64,000 bases of DNA from Odontesthes bonariensis (GCF_027942865.1 NC_134515.1:17754227-17818226); one strand, 5' to 3'; counted from the stretch's first letter, positions 12,701-25,400 are shown. Numbers and translations: made by a program. Notes: generated by a model from the letters alone, not told the origin.

Positions 12701-13470
12701 TGTAATGGTCATGGGTCAGTAAAACGATCAAACCTGGGTTAAAGTTTGTTTAAGCTTTCTTATGGGCTCACTTTTGAAGACCTCTGCCATAATTGGCCTT
12801 TGATGTCTTGTAATACTTTTCACTGAGTAATTTGACCTCCCACCACATGTGACTGTCGTCACTCATGACCCTGTCTTGCTTGACTTTCAGAGCCAGAGGA
12901 GAAAAGAAGATGAATGCACTGCAGTGCGCTCGCTATGTTTACAAGACGGAGGGCGTCAGGGGCTTCTACCGTGGCCTGACTGCGTCTTACGCTGGCATCT
13001 CGGAGACCATGATCTGCTTCCTCATCTATGAGACACTGAAGAAACACATCGCCAAGAACCAGTTCACCTCCCCGAACAATGAAAAGAGTAAAAGAGCATC
13101 AGACTTTCTGCGTCTGATGATGGCAGCTGCTTTTTCAAAGGGTTGTGCATCCTGCATAGCCTACCCACATGGTAAATGAATACAGCTGTTGCTTATTACA
13201 GCGTAATGTCTGAGAAAACATTTTTTGTTGAAGGCTCAGTGTTTGAATTCTACCTTGCGTGTCTCCACAGAGGTCATTCGGACACGGCTGCGCGAGGAAG
13301 GCAGCAAGTACAAGTACTTCTTCCAGACAGGGAGGTTGATAGCGGTGGAGGAAGGCTACGCAGCTTTTTACAGAGGACTCATTCCACAGCTAATCAGGCA
13401 AATCCCGAACACGGCCATCGTCCTCTCCACATATGAACTCATTGTCCATCTGCTGGGAGATTCCAAGTGA
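6721..13470 (+). CDS. slc25a33: Mitochondrial pyrimidine nucleotide carrier
   Basis: This inner-membrane carrier imports pyrimidine (deoxy)nucleotides for mitochondrial DNA and RNA synthesis. The model is join(6721..6761, 8834..9007, 10524..10601, 11642..11742, 11920..11986, 12891..13171, 13271..13470), 313 aa, against about 321 aa in human SLC25A33. The start [14 protein letters not shown] aligns with the family N-terminus. Three carrier repeats are visible, with signatures [11 protein letters not shown] (P26), [11 protein letters not shown] (P141; Trp replaces the usual acidic residue, as in this subfamily) and [11 protein letters not shown] (P246). [17 protein letters not shown] and [16 protein letters not shown] are diagnostic of SLC25A33/36. 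The [16 protein letters not shown]-like stretch and ALQCARYVY favour A33 over A36. Intron 2 carries a TTAA palindromic element and intron 5 a degenerate telomere-like block. The reading frame is intact. Confidence 0.95.
9639..10285. mobile_element. Fold-back TTAA element (T2/Kolobok-like MITE), nearly perfect palindrome
   Basis: The 647-bp element is flanked by TTAA at 9635-9638 and 10286-10289. Its ends are AGGACAAGACCG and the exact complement CGGTCTTGTCCT. The left arm (9639 to about 9928) reappears inverted from about 10285 back to 9990. I estimate about ten mismatches or short gaps over about 290 bp, leaving a central spacer of about 60 bp that contains a TGACGTCA octamer. The TTAA target plus AGG start matches the T2/Kolobok group (Xenopus T2 consensus begins TTAAAGG). 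PiggyBac also uses TTAA but usually starts CCC. There is no transposase frame, so the element is non-autonomous. It lies in intron 2 of slc25a33. The open frames inside it are arm sequence read in both directions, not genes. Confidence 0.85.
12532..12558. repeat. Short telomere-like repeat block
   Basis: The sequence TTAGGGTAACCCTAACCCCT continues into AACCCTT. One TTAGGG faces about three degenerate CCCTAA units in opposite orientation. It sits in intron 5 of slc25a33. It is too short to be a chromosome end. It may be a head-to-head interstitial telomeric trace or chance. Confidence 0.5.
12590..12693 (+). repeat. Single unit resembling a teleost dispersed minisatellite
   Basis: The stretch from GGTGAGGCCACCGTGGAAAC to GCTGGCTGGG near 12693 contains CCACATGGGACCC and GGGCCCCACATGGACATGCT. 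It looks like a unit that occurs in tandem in several fish genomes, often giving spurious open frames with [12 protein letters not shown]. Only one copy is present, so this call rests on recollection of the motif and not on tandem repetition here. Confidence 0.3.
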
Positions 13471-14116
13471 AGGCATGTTTGAAAGTTGGGACTTTCCTGT
13501 CAAACAATGGATGTCACGCAAAACCCAAGAGACACTGGGCAGGAGACTTGTGAAAATGCAGCACATAGATTTATTTGATGCAGTGCTACACCAACCATTT
13601 TGATGGAACTGTAGCAGCTTGTATTGTTCTCCAAAGAGCTATACACATTATTTAATATGAAGGCCTAATAGGAGTTTATCAAAGTAACGCAAGATGCCAG
13701 AGCACTTATTTAGACTCCGAACCTGTGGAAAAGGTCATCCTGGTAGAGGACTAGTTTTAAGTTAACTAAGTTATTTTATTTTTTGTTGTTTCATGACTGT
13801 GTTTGTTTTCTTTTTATCGTTGTACCACACACGGCCGAGCAGGTCGACTCAGTTAGAAAAGGGAAATCAATCTGAAGATGTGTAGTAGTAGCTGTTCTTT
13901 GCATTGTAACGACAACACAGGCTGCTTTTGAGATTTTGGGTTCAATAATCTGTTGGATTTTAAGTTTGAGCTACAGAGAGATTTATCATATGATTTTTTT
14001 TTTTTTTTTTTTTTCATAATTATACATATCTACAGGCTTATCTTTTTGTTTCCTTTGACAAGGATGGTTCGTGTTTTACAATATAAGGACCTGGATGCTT
14101 ATTTGGCCGTTGGCTC

Positions 14117-14122
14117 AATAAA
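14117..14122 (+). terminator. slc25a33: Poly(A) signal of slc25a33
   Basis: AATAAA lies 647 nt after the slc25a33 stop. The intervening 3' UTR carries a long T run at 13986-14005. A second TTTATT/GTTTATTG cluster just downstream (about 14175) may supply the GU-rich element. Confidence 0.6.
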
Positions 14123-14149
14123 ATGCATCGAAAATGACATCAGTCAAGA

Positions 14150-15229
14150 CTGAACTGATGAATTTCAAACTTGCTTTATTGTTTATTGAGCACAAGGAGG
14201 AAACAGGGTTGTTGCACTCCGTAAAGATCAGGAACTTACACAATGGAATATGATAATTTTTCATTTCTGAAAAAGTGTGAATTGAATTGAATTTAGGACC
14301 TTGTACCAGCTGCTGTCATCGATAGACTTGACGGAAAATACATTTTGAGAGCTTTTGATTTCATGAAAGTTTTTGAAGTGATATGTCTTTAACCCCGTCT
14401 ACAGTAAATGCGCTTCTATACCATCTTCTTGAAATACAAACACATTTATTTATAGTCTGACTGAAATTTTAGATGGTTTCAATAAGTTCTAAGATTTCAT
14501 TGAGTAAAAAAAGATTTCATAAAGTGTTCTTTGTTCTCAGTGGCTCCTAATTCGCTGAGAGTCGTACTGACCTGAAAGCATCTTCAGATTGCTCGGTAAT
14601 GTTTAAATACAGTAGCTGTAATCAGGCTTTTTATTCTTAAGCGAAGCCGGCTCCACGTATCTCAACACGGATAAGACATTTTAGTGTATCATTAATCACG
14701 CTCTAAGTTGGACTTTGATTTTTCAAAAGCTTCCTTTTTTTAGCAGCTACAGTTGATGTGCAAGTTTAGAAGCACTGACTGCAGTTTGTCTTCACTGCTT
14801 TCAGCCAGTCGTGTGAGGGACCATGAATAAAACAACCCGAAAAATAGTCCTCTGAGCTGCGGCCCCTTTAAAAACGGGAGAAACGAAAAAGGCCACAAGC
14901 CTAAAAGCAGCCTAGTTTTCTAAGATGGGGAAACTGAAAGGAAATGGGGGGGAGGAGAAGGAGAAATAAAAAAAAAAACCTGACTCCAGCCATTTTGTCA
15001 CTTGCCGTGTGATGACTCTCAGACGTGAGTCAGCAAATATGTCCTCTTCCTGCTGTTTTTTGGTTGATTCAGCCACATTTTCCTCTTCGGCTGGTTAGAA
15101 CAGACTCCTGAACAAAGGGTTTGAAGTGGGAGGACGGCAGCGGGTGCTGTCATGTGGAGCAGGGTGAAACTGCTGGTTCCTCTTTGAAATATAGACAACA
15201 TGCAGCTTTGATAGGTCACCCTTTATAAA

Positions 15230-15272
<43 letters not shown>

Positions 15273-16684
15273 GTTTCGTAATTCTTTATAAATTACTTAT
15301 TAACAGTACCTTTTTTGATTAAAAATGATGGAAAACTCCCAATTTTTTTCTGATTTAGGGTCGTAGAGATAGAATAATGGAACACTAGAAGAGTAGGTAG
15401 ACTTAATATTGTTTTTTGAAACCATACACTTATTTTTCTCTTGAGAATGTGAACCTATCAGTGTTTGGGAATGCCAGGAAAGCAGGCTTAAAGATTTCAA
15501 AGCGACACATTGCATTGAAAAAAATGTACAGTCTATGACGTATAGTCCATGTGACTATATGTTCTCAATAATCAAAAAAGGGAATGCCATGTCTGCCATG
15601 TTATCTACAGCAAAGGGTGAGTTTTATACCAACAAGACGGTAACTTTGGAACATTCACACAGTGGATTTAATGTGGCCATTTTGATTAACATGAAAAATA
15701 ACATTCACTGCAATCAGCAAAGTAAATCTGTATAGTTTGTTTTTTGATTTTGACACAAAAGAAGGAGCTAAAGGTTGTTTCAAATGACAAAGCACAGACA
15801 GGATTAAGGCCAATACAGTGACAGGGCCACTGAGTTCACACAGAGTCATGTGGAATTATGACAACACCAACAATACAATTTGCCCGTCTGACTTCACACC
15901 TAAAGTTATCTACAGGCAACATCGCATAATTCACATTCAGAAGAACACTTACAAAAAGAAAATAAAGGATAAATGTTCTGTTAGCACATACTTTGTTACA
16001 TAACTTGTGATCACAAAGCTTTGAGTGATTTTCAGGAGAGTTTGATGTAGAATCGAAAGCTTCTAATGACACTATTTTCACAGCATTCAGACATGTAATA
16101 TTTTTTATTCATCTGTACGTTATAAAGTATATTATTTTGTGTAGACACTATGTTAATCCTGGGATTTATACGTCCCTGTTCTCTGTGGCGAGCCTCCAGA
16201 AACAGGAATGTCCGGTTTTTAAATGCAGGCTGCGGCTTGCAGTGACCTCTGTCTGCCGCAGGGAGAAGGACTCCACACCGGAACACAGAGACTGGAGCCG
16301 CTGACGTGAGTACGGAAGCCTGGCGGTATGTAGACCAACTCCGGTACCGTGTTGAACGCAATTTTGTAGTGACAGCCACCTGGACTCGGCAGTGACCTCC
16401 TCACTTGATGTCGAAACGGGAGTCATTTGTTGGCTGTATTATTAAGTAGCACTGCCTCGACAAATGTCTCTACCTTACGAACAACCGCGCCCTGAGTATC
16501 AGTTAGTTACTGTTGGTTAGCCGTTAGCTTCCGTTCCTGCTGTGTTTTGATGGTCCAGTTCTGTTAACCAAGTTTTTTTTTGGAGCACGCCGTGTAGCTA
16601 AATGCTCTTAATCGACTGTCAGCGCCATCATTAAGACAACGGACTCCCTTCACACCGACTGTCTGATGGAAGGCTGACAGAAAG
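14150..16684. other. Intergenic region and probable 5' leader of the SRCR-Ig gene
   Basis: I see no gene in 14150-16100. The region contains a (TA)n tract (separate entry) and A-rich runs near 14967. Sequence from about 16160 to 16684 is more GC-rich and ends just before the ATG of the SRCR-Ig receptor. It is probably its promoter and 5' UTR, but no transcription start can be fixed. Confidence 0.4.
15234..15267. repeat. (TA)n microsatellite
   Basis: About 17 uninterrupted TA units lie in intergenic DNA. The tract is a simple repeat that is likely to vary in length between individuals. Confidence 0.95.
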
Positions 16685-19600
16685 ATGCTGAGATTCCTCC
16701 GTATCCTTCTAACAGGTAGGCTAATAACGTTTAGCTAAGCCCGTTTGCAGGCTAACTCGGGCAGACCCTGCCAGGTCGATTTTTTTTTTTTTTTGTGATT
16801 ACGCAACATTGTAATCAGCCACCGTTTGGGCACTGTTAACATTACTATATTGCATCATGTATCCGTTGGTTAGGTGATCGTCTTGAATACTAAGATATTT
16901 AGTAGCAATATTTACTGTGGTTTTCTTGGAAACTTTAGTTTACCAAATGTTGAGTCGAGAGGTCCTATTAAGTTTAGCCTCATAAGGTGGCTAAGTGGGT
17001 TAGTGCTGTGCTTCGGAAGTGTGAAACATTTCTAGGATTGACAGCACGGAAACAACAATGGAAATGAATAAAATTGAACAAAATGGAAAATCCGAGATTT
17101 TACAAAGCAGAGTGATGCTTTAGAAAACGAACAAACAAAAAAAACCCCACTTGAATAAAATGTATTTTGTAAACGCTGCTTTGTTTGGTGAAATGTGGCC
17201 TTTTTGTGGTGTTCTATTGTATTTAGTGCTGTTATTCATTGCCACTAGATATTCACATATGTTCAGCCTGACTGCCCAGATCCTCTCTTTGACATATTGT
17301 GTCGAGAAAGACCCAACTCCCAAAGAAAGTTGTTGCTAATTTGTTCCAGACCTGATTCGGAGGGGATTTGAAATGCAATTCAGATCAGATTTCCACAGGT
17401 GGATGTGGATGTGGACGGTCTGGCTGTGTTATAGCGGATTTCAAATGGTCCAGTGCTGGGTGGAGGCTTCCTGCAATTAGCTGATGGCTATGGAGGACAA
17501 CATAGAGAATCCCGGGACATCTCTTTATTGGACTCTTCTGTACATGCAAAAGTAGTGGATACTTTTTGTTGGAAAGCTGCGTTACCGGAGGTGCTTGCTA
17601 GCACAGTAACACAAGATGACAGGCCGGTGATGTCTTGACAGGCAAATCCAGCTGGATCACATGCAGATAACTATGTGGTAACGCTGTCCTTAACATCAGA
17701 TCGGACAAACTGAACGTGGCCTTGCATGCGTAAAGCCACAGCTTTCTAAGTTTGAGTACTCAGACACAGAGGAGTGTTTTTTTTTTTCTTCTTTTTATTG
17801 TTTTGCATGGATCTGATTGTGATCTCGGTTCTTTTTTTTTGTTTTCATTTCTTCACAGGCCTGTTGGGTGCTCTGTGGGATGGAGTAGTTGCCTTTGGTA
17901 AGTCTGGTATTGATATTAACCTGCTGTCCCCACAGTCTTGCCTTCAGCACGTGTCTCTTAGGTGGATTTTTTTTCTCTGATCCACAGGTGGGGTGAGACT
18001 AGTGAATGGAGATAACAAGTGTTCAGGCAGAGTTGAAGTCCTCCGCCATGAAGAATGGGGAACTGTGTGTGACCATGGCTGGGACTACCACGAGGCTGAC
18101 GTAGTGTGCTTGGAGTTGGGCTGTGGCTTGGCTGAAACCGCCTCTCGCGGTGCAGAATTTGGTCGAGGCAGCGGAAAGATCGCGTTGCATCATGTCCAGT
18201 GCTCAGGACACGAGGCCAGTTTGACACGCTGTGCTGTCGTCCTGCACAGTAACTCCTACTGCACCCATGAGAATGATGCAGGTGTGAGATGCTCAGGTGA
18301 GACTGCACCCTGCTGAGGCAGTGCCAGGTGGTTGACTGCTGATCCATTGAGATCATTTGCATGAGTGACAAGCTTTACATATGCATATTGCATCTGTATA
18401 CAGCAGACAGAGCGGCTGAGGTTATTATCGCTTCCTTTTAAATAGATGCTTAAAATGTCAGCATTCCTGGCAAAAACGTTCAAGTAAGGATACTCTGAAG
18501 TATTTAGGAGATTTGTTTTCTTACACTGGTGTTCTGTTGGTAAGCTATGCTGATAGATACTCAGCATGAGCATGTATGGTAACAGTATGGTCTAGCAGGT
18601 CATCCTCTTATTGTGATTCACCCGTCTTTACCCACAGGTACGCTGTTAATGCCCAGCCTCTCCCTGCTGTCACCTCACACTGTGTTCTCTCCCGGGGAGT
18701 CTGTTCGTTTTCGCTGCAGCGTTCTGCTGCGTCACCACCTCAGCGACTTCCACCTGTACAAGCACGGCGTGGCCACGCCTCTGGTCACACAGAGGGCCGA
18801 CCAGGCCCAGATCGGAGTGGACCTCACCCTGTCCGACATAGAGACTTTCCACCAGAGCAGCTACAGCTGTCAGTACAGCATGAGGGGCGGCTTCCCTTCC
18901 CAGCTGCTCAGCTCTCCACCCAGCAATTCCATTGACATTACTGTGGGTGAGTCATAACTGCTTTTTCCTCTTCAGATTTGTCCACTGCACCACCTTTTAC
19001 CGTAACACGCTACTTTGTGGCGCAACCTGTGTGGCGCAACCTGTGTGAGCGTGCGTGTTGCTGAGCCCTACTCCCACCACGTATCGGTAAGCCGATGAGC
19101 TGGTTTGCAGAAACACTTTGTATTTAGGTTTTAGGAGAGAGCTGTGTTAACCCAGAATCCGTCTTATTTTAAAAGAGTAGGGGCCTTCCTTTTTTTTAAA
19201 ATTTTTTTTATAAAGAAATGGAGCTAAACTGTTTTTCGTCTGGTTGACAGTGCAACTGATGACGCCCCAACACTGGTACAACACGTCCTCTGAGGCCCCG
19301 GCTGGCTCTGTCATCAAGGGCCAGAGTTTTAACATCACCTGTTTCACACCGCAGCAGTACCCTGGTGGTTCCTTCCAGCTGCGTCTGATACGTTTCAACG
19401 GCACTGTGCGCCAGTCACTGCCCGCCCTCACCCAGTCCGTCACTTTCACCTTTCCCAACGCCCAGAGCTCCAATGAGGGATACTACTCCTGCCTGTATCG
19501 GGTCCAGCTGGGCGGACGTACCTTCGTCTCCAGAGAAAGCCAGCCTCTGCCTATAGCCATCAGAGGTGAGGCTGTGTTGACCGTAAAGACAGAAGCTTGA

Positions 19601-20033
19601 GTGTTTTGTTCTTGTCCGTCATTTAGACTTTGATCGGACATTCCAAAATGTGTGCTGCCACTCGGTGATTATTTTGTTTGCATTTGTATGTATTAAAACT
19701 CGTCCTGAGTGAAACTCACAGACGACTCCTCTCACTCTCAGATCCTGACCCAGTACTGAGTCCCATCGTGATCAGCTGGCTTGTGTCTAGCGTGACGTTT
19801 GTCGTCGCCGTCATCACCATAATCATCGTGGCCAAAGTACTGTGTAACAAGGAGAAGAAGCCTTCTGAACTGGAGCGAGAGACCAGGACCTGTGAGTTCC
19901 TTCTTCCATCCCAAGCCTGAAATCTTTCAGACTTTTCAAAAATCATCCCGTTTGTGCATCCAGAATAACTGATGTGCCTCTGTTAACAGGTGTGGACAAC
20001 ACTTATGTTGCCTTATCAATTAACAAGCTATGA
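16685..20033 (+). CDS. SRCR-Ig-Ig type I transmembrane receptor (unnamed)
   Basis: This is a predicted cell-surface receptor, probably immune. The model is join(16685..16715, 17859..17897, 17988..18296, 18638..18946, 19251..19565, 19742..19891, 19990..20033), 398 aa. Residues 1-22 form a signal peptide (MLRFLRILL plus LLGALW). Residues 24-126 are one SRCR domain with eight cysteines in a single exon, the group B pattern (GRVEVLRHEEWGTVCDHGW). Residues 127-229 and 230-334 are two Ig-like domains, each with a cysteine pair ending in YSCQYS or YSCLYR, like C2-type domains of Fc-receptor and leukocyte-receptor families. Residues about 343-367 are a membrane helix. The tail has about 30 residues with KKP and a TYVAL (YxxL) motif, but no full ITIM. 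All introns are phase 1, so domains are exchangeable modules. I do not recognise a named orthologue. Confidence 0.8.
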
Positions 20034-21470
20034 TGGGATGTACAGGCAACAGATACTAAAAGGGTACGTAAGATCATCATTCTTTAAGTTTTCATGTTTT
20101 ACTTAGATAAAATAATGTGGATTCAGAATTCTCTTACTTTTACATGCAAAGTTAAGCTGAACCATGTTTTTACCTCAGCTTTCCCAGTTAATTGAACTAC
20201 TGCTGTGGACTGTGTGAGTGAGTGTTCAAGACCTCCTGCAGTTTTCCAACTTTCTCTCTCTGAGGTCATCGGAGCAGAATTCACTGCACAGACGATTGTC
20301 TTTAAGTTACTTTAACGGTGATGTGTCAGATGAATAATAATTATTAATAATAAATAATTAATCAGCAGAACGACAGACTGGAAGTGGCTTGTTTGACCAT
20401 GAGTTGACACTTAGCTGTAATGGGCTGGTTTTTAGTCACAGTTTGCCATGCCTTTAGCTGGTCTGACTTGGGAAACAGAAAAATATGTGAATGAGAGCAG
20501 CTTTTCTCATCTGATATGCATATATGTAAGATTGAACTTTTATTATGTGTATCTATATTCAGAAGTGTGCAACAGCAGTATGTTTTTTATTTTCTCAAAG
20601 CAGAATCACAAGTGTGTGGACAGTCGAGGGGGCTCCAACTGTGTCTTTAGTGAGTCCAGCTGTGAACTGAACTGCCTGGTAGGAGGTCACCCACCACCTG
20701 CTGGCGACTGCTGGTACTGCGTTAGTTCACTTTGGATGAGGCACACTCTTATCTCAGCACCACCATGGACCCGAGACTGCACTGTAGAACTCTTTCATAC
20801 CAAACTTCAAGCTAGTTGCTGCTGGAAAACAACAGATATGATTTGCTGTTTTGCACCATTTTTATGGTCAGTGTAAGCTAACAGCCACTGTGGATTGACA
20901 GCGGAATATAATTCTGCTGTTATGTTGGAAATTGTATCACCCCCAGAACCTGGCTACTGCCATGAGTGGAAAACCTTTTCCTAAAAGCTTAACTGGGAGA
21001 AACTGACGTAGGTTCATCAGGTTTCTGCAAACCCAGTTCAAAAACATTGTTTTGTATTTGTGAACTAACAACAGGCTCCACTCGGTAATTATATCCTCGC
21101 CCACAGAACAACTGTCCTTAAAGGATTAGAGGATGTTTTTTTTTTGTATTTCAAGTCTAACACTACTATGCATCTTTCTTCATTAAAGGTATGTTTAGTA
21201 ACGCACTTATGTTTGTAAATAGAAGCAGTTGTTCATTAAAACACTGTCGTTCAATAAGTGTACCGTGTAAAAATGTTGCTTTGAGCATCTATAGAAGGCA
21301 CTTGTTTGTTTCTTTGTAAGCATCGGATCAAACCACATCCCAGGAAAAAAGATGTTGAACATGACACAGCGTGTGCTTGATTTATTTTTATACCCTCAGT
21401 TGTTTGACTGTTGAAAATTATTTTTGTTCTTAAATAAAAATCACTTGAAACTTGGAAGCTTATATAAAGA
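20034..21470 (+). other. 3' UTR of the SRCR-Ig receptor gene
   Basis: This is noncoding sequence after the receptor stop. A long open frame near 20448-20876 lacks family similarity and is treated as chance. The last strong AATAAA is at 21433-21438. Earlier A-rich sequence (about 20334-20360) could give a shorter transcript. The 3' end faces the emd 3' end. Confidence 0.45.
21433..21438 (+). terminator. Poly(A) signal of the SRCR-Ig gene
   Basis: AATAAA on the plus strand lies 38 bp before the minus-strand AATAAA of emd, which marks tail-to-tail convergence. Confidence 0.55.
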
Positions 21471-21475
21471 AGATC

Positions 21476-21481
21476 TTTATT
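21476..21481 (-). terminator. emd: Poly(A) signal of emd
   Basis: Plus-strand TTTATT reads AATAAA on the minus strand, about 940 nt past the emd stop codon. The 3' UTR between (21482-22424) holds no other feature apart from a poly-T run near 22182-22199. Confidence 0.5.
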
Positions 21482-22424
21482 ATTTTTAATTTAAGAAAAA
21501 CAAACAGTAACACAATTCACGTGAAAACTGGCAGTTTCTATAGATTTTGTAGTATAAAAGTGTGATATCTGAATGAATTACACTTAACCCATACCAGTAC
21601 AGCCTGTATGGGGCGGTTTCTTTTTATTTCAAACCGCAGAAAATGATGATAAATATTTACAATCCAATTATTATTAAAATATCGAGGCACTTTAATTCAA
21701 AACCTGACGTTGATTGATATATTTTAGGAAACGGGAAGCATCACACCTGTGTAAATTACAAGAATTTGTTCAAAGCTCATTAACAAAGCACAGAATTATG
21801 CACATTGTCCCACAAATCTGGGCGTATAAAGCATTTTAAAATGAGCTAAACTTGCAACCTTTTCCAGGTAAAACAACGTTTGTCACCAAGAATTTTCCCA
21901 CGCAGCGGAGTCGCTATGAACTGCTGAGGTTTACAGGAGATTTAACCTGAGGTCCCTCACAAAATAACGCGCTGGACTCTCTTCTTTCCTCTTCAGTTTG
22001 TGAGGCTCAAACTACCAAACATAACCCACGCTCGCAAATCCATCTTATTTCCATAATCTGCGGAAGCGAAACCGAAACGGCGAGCTCTACAGACGGTGAC
22101 CTCTACGACCTCAGCAGCTCGCGCTGCAGTTGTCCGAATGGGAGAACTGCTTTCCATGTATCACCAAGAAAGGTTTAGTGCGGTTTTTTTTTTTTTTTTG
22201 ATTATAGGGGTGGTGCTGTAGCGAAGCTGGGTGAAAATTACACATTTTTACCTGTAAGCATAGGTGAGCATAAGCAAGTAAACTTCAGTTACAAACACAC
22301 GTGTTGCATAAACAACAATTTCAGCCACGTCTTAAAAAAAAATAAAAATTTAAAATCATTTCACTGTTTAAAATGCAAAATGAAGCAATAAAACATCCCT
22401 CAGTGCGAATTAAAGGATGAAAAC

Positions 22425-25400
22425 TCATGCTATTCCTTTGAGGGATTCATTCGTCTCCATATTGGTGAAAACAAAATAGAGGAAGGCGGCAACAGCCAGG
22501 AAGAACACAAACTGAACCCACAGCGGGACGAGCCGAGACGTCGGAGCCTTCGGGGCATCTTGACCGGATTTCATGGAAGTTGCTTTCAAACTGGAGTTTC
22601 TGAAAGTGGAGGGCGTGTCATACATGTCGGGCCTAAAGAGGGATGATAAGAGTTAGGCTACAGTGGATGAATGAAGTCCTGTGCTGCCTTTGCTTCAAAC
22701 GGAAATGTAACGTTTGTGGTACCTGAAAAACCTAATCCTAAATTTGAACAGACAGAATTGTCACAGTAGTTAGACACAACCCCAAAATGTTCTTGTTGAA
22801 GGAAAACATTTCCTGAAGAAGTCCTTTAATTAAAAACACCAGATGACAACCGACAGTCCTGCGTTTCAAATGCAATGTATGTGAGAAGATGCAGTTAACA
22901 CACAACTTCAAACATAAAAGTTAGTTTCACGATATAGGATTGGATATACAGTACACTGCCCGTCCCAAAAACGGCACCTGATCGCTGTGGCCGCGAGCTT
23001 CTGCAAGAGTCCAGAGTTGCATTCATTTTTCACCAAGTTCTTTTAGAGTCGGACCGCTGCTGTGTAAAGTCTTCTCCTGTAGATCCCAAAGATTCTCAGT
23101 GGGGTTGAGGTCTGGACTCTGTGGGGGCCGATCCATGTGTGAAAATGACGTCTCGTGCTCCCTGATCCACCCTTTCACAATCTGAGCCCGATGAATTGTC
23201 AACTTGGAATATGCCCGTGTCATCAGGGAAGTAAAAATCCACTGATGGAATAACCTGGTCAGTCAGTATATTCAGGCAGTCAGCTGATCTCATTCTGACC
23301 ATCTGCAGCAACCCCAGATCATAGCACTGCCCCCACAGGCTTGTACGGTAGGCGCTAGGCATGATGGGTGCATCACTTCATCCGCCTCTCTTCTTACCCT
23401 GATGCGCCCATCACTCTGGAACAGGATAAATCTGGACTCATCAGACCACATGACCTTCTTCCACTGCTCCAGAGTCCAATCTTTATGCTTCCTTTATGAA
23501 GCCTTTTTTCCCCAATTAGCCTCACTGATAAGTGGTTTTCTTAAGGCCCCACAGCAGTTTAGTCCCAATCCCTTGGGTTCCCTTGGTGCGTGTGGAGATG
23601 CTCTTACTTTCACTATCAAACTTTTAATAACCCGTTGGACAGTTCTTAACCCAAATATAGTAATTCCAGCAATCTCCTTAAATGTTTTCTTTGCTTGATG
23701 CGTGCCAATCATTCAACCCTTCTGAAACAGATTAACGACCAAGGGATGTGGGTTGTTCATATAATCATCCACATAGTAATTATCCAATAGGAGGCTCTTA
23801 CCTGTTTGCTTAGTTAAATCCATGTGATTACTTTTTGGTTTTTTGGACGGGCAGTGTATATGCGTACAGCCTATACGGGTGGTTTAACATTCAATAGTAA
23901 GTCATATCTCTCTCATGCTGTGAAGAGATTAGTAAAAAAAAAAAAGGAGTAATTAAATGCATGAAATGGAGATAATTAAACTGTGTCCTAAAAATAGAGC
24001 TATGGCCCCCATAGGAGAACATTTTTTTTCCCCTTTTTCAAGGAACCCCGCTTAGGTTTTATACTTATCGGGTCCTGTGCGTCACAAACAGCCCCGAGAA
24101 ATTAAACAATTCGTACAATTCGTACAAAGACTGACGAAAACGAGGTTAAGACACAAGAGCGCCAACTTTCTACGTCAGTTCGTAAAAAGAATGAATCCAT
24201 AAACTAACAGTAAAAATTGAGTGACTGACCCAATTACAGCAATCCTCAAACTACACTGTTAATCTGATCTGAGATACCTGCATCTGATGGATATATTTTT
24301 CTTTTTTCTTAGGTAGGGCACTCACATATACACATTATTAAATGTAAGACACTTACGCATCAACAAAATCCCTCCCTCTGTACTCAGGCATTGACCTGGA
24401 GTAGCCCGAATAGGAAGTCCTGTGGAAAGACACACAAGAAGAGCGTAAGGGAGGCTGTATTATAAGCTTTTCACCCACTGACAACAACGGTTTGTTTAAA
24501 ACCAACTTACTCGTGTTCAAATTCCCTCTCAGTCCACTCTGGTCTGGACCTCATATAAGTCCCGCTGGATTGATGAGACAAACAGTCGTCACATGTCCTG
24601 AATGATATTTGCTTACCTCATTTGTTTGTTAAATACGGAGTGTGGATGGAAACGGGGGAGCAACAGTTTGAGTCCAGTAGAAGACTTGTTAGTGCACTGA
24701 CCTGTCTCCAGAGCATTCGCTTCTGACCTGAACATTTGGACAAGAGACAAAGGGTTTTGAACATTCGGACACTGCTGAAGGAAACGATGTACATTGGGTT
24801 GTAAATGTAACATCCTGCTGTTAATGCAAAGCTATGCAACTTCTCCCTCCCTGTCAATGACAGTTTAACTTATTTATCATCTTCCATTTCTGTACTCAGG
24901 CACCAATAAGATTCATTGGAATTCAAACACGCCTGTGGACAGATGTGTAACCATCAGCTGGAACGTTACTGTCGGCGATGTAACGACGACTTTATCCCAA
25001 TATTTCATTTTCATCCTTTGACGGAGGGTGCGACATGAGCATCCATTACACCATGTCCTAAATCTCCCAGCGATGAGGTCAAAGCTTTGATCGTCTCCGT
25101 CTCTTTTAGATTCAAGAAGCACGCGAGGCAAAACAATAAAGCCACCGAAACACCTGAGCGCAGAGTGGAAAGAGATACTCACCGGTGACTTGTAAACGTA
25201 GGTGACTTCCTCCTCTGAAAGAAAACACACAACACCGAATGTTTAGTTAAGTGTACATGTCCACACATTCCCCGCACATTTATAATACCCGAAAACTAAA
25301 AACATATACATACTTAGACCACTTTCAACTATACACAATTGCTTTCAGTGGGTCAGGGCCTCTAAACATACTAGCAAACAAAATGCAGTCATAAATAAAT

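Noticed and set aside
18576-18935. Alternative plus-strand frame over the first Ig exon
   Set aside because: The other frame gives an Ig domain with paired cysteines and consistent splice phases.
20448-20876. Cys-rich open frame of 142 codons after the SRCR-Ig gene
   Set aside because: No domain recognised, no splice context, and position fits the 3' UTR of the receptor gene.
24913-25230. Minus-strand open frame of 105 codons
   Set aside because: It includes emd exon 3 but reads on through a good donor into the intron, with no family similarity after it.
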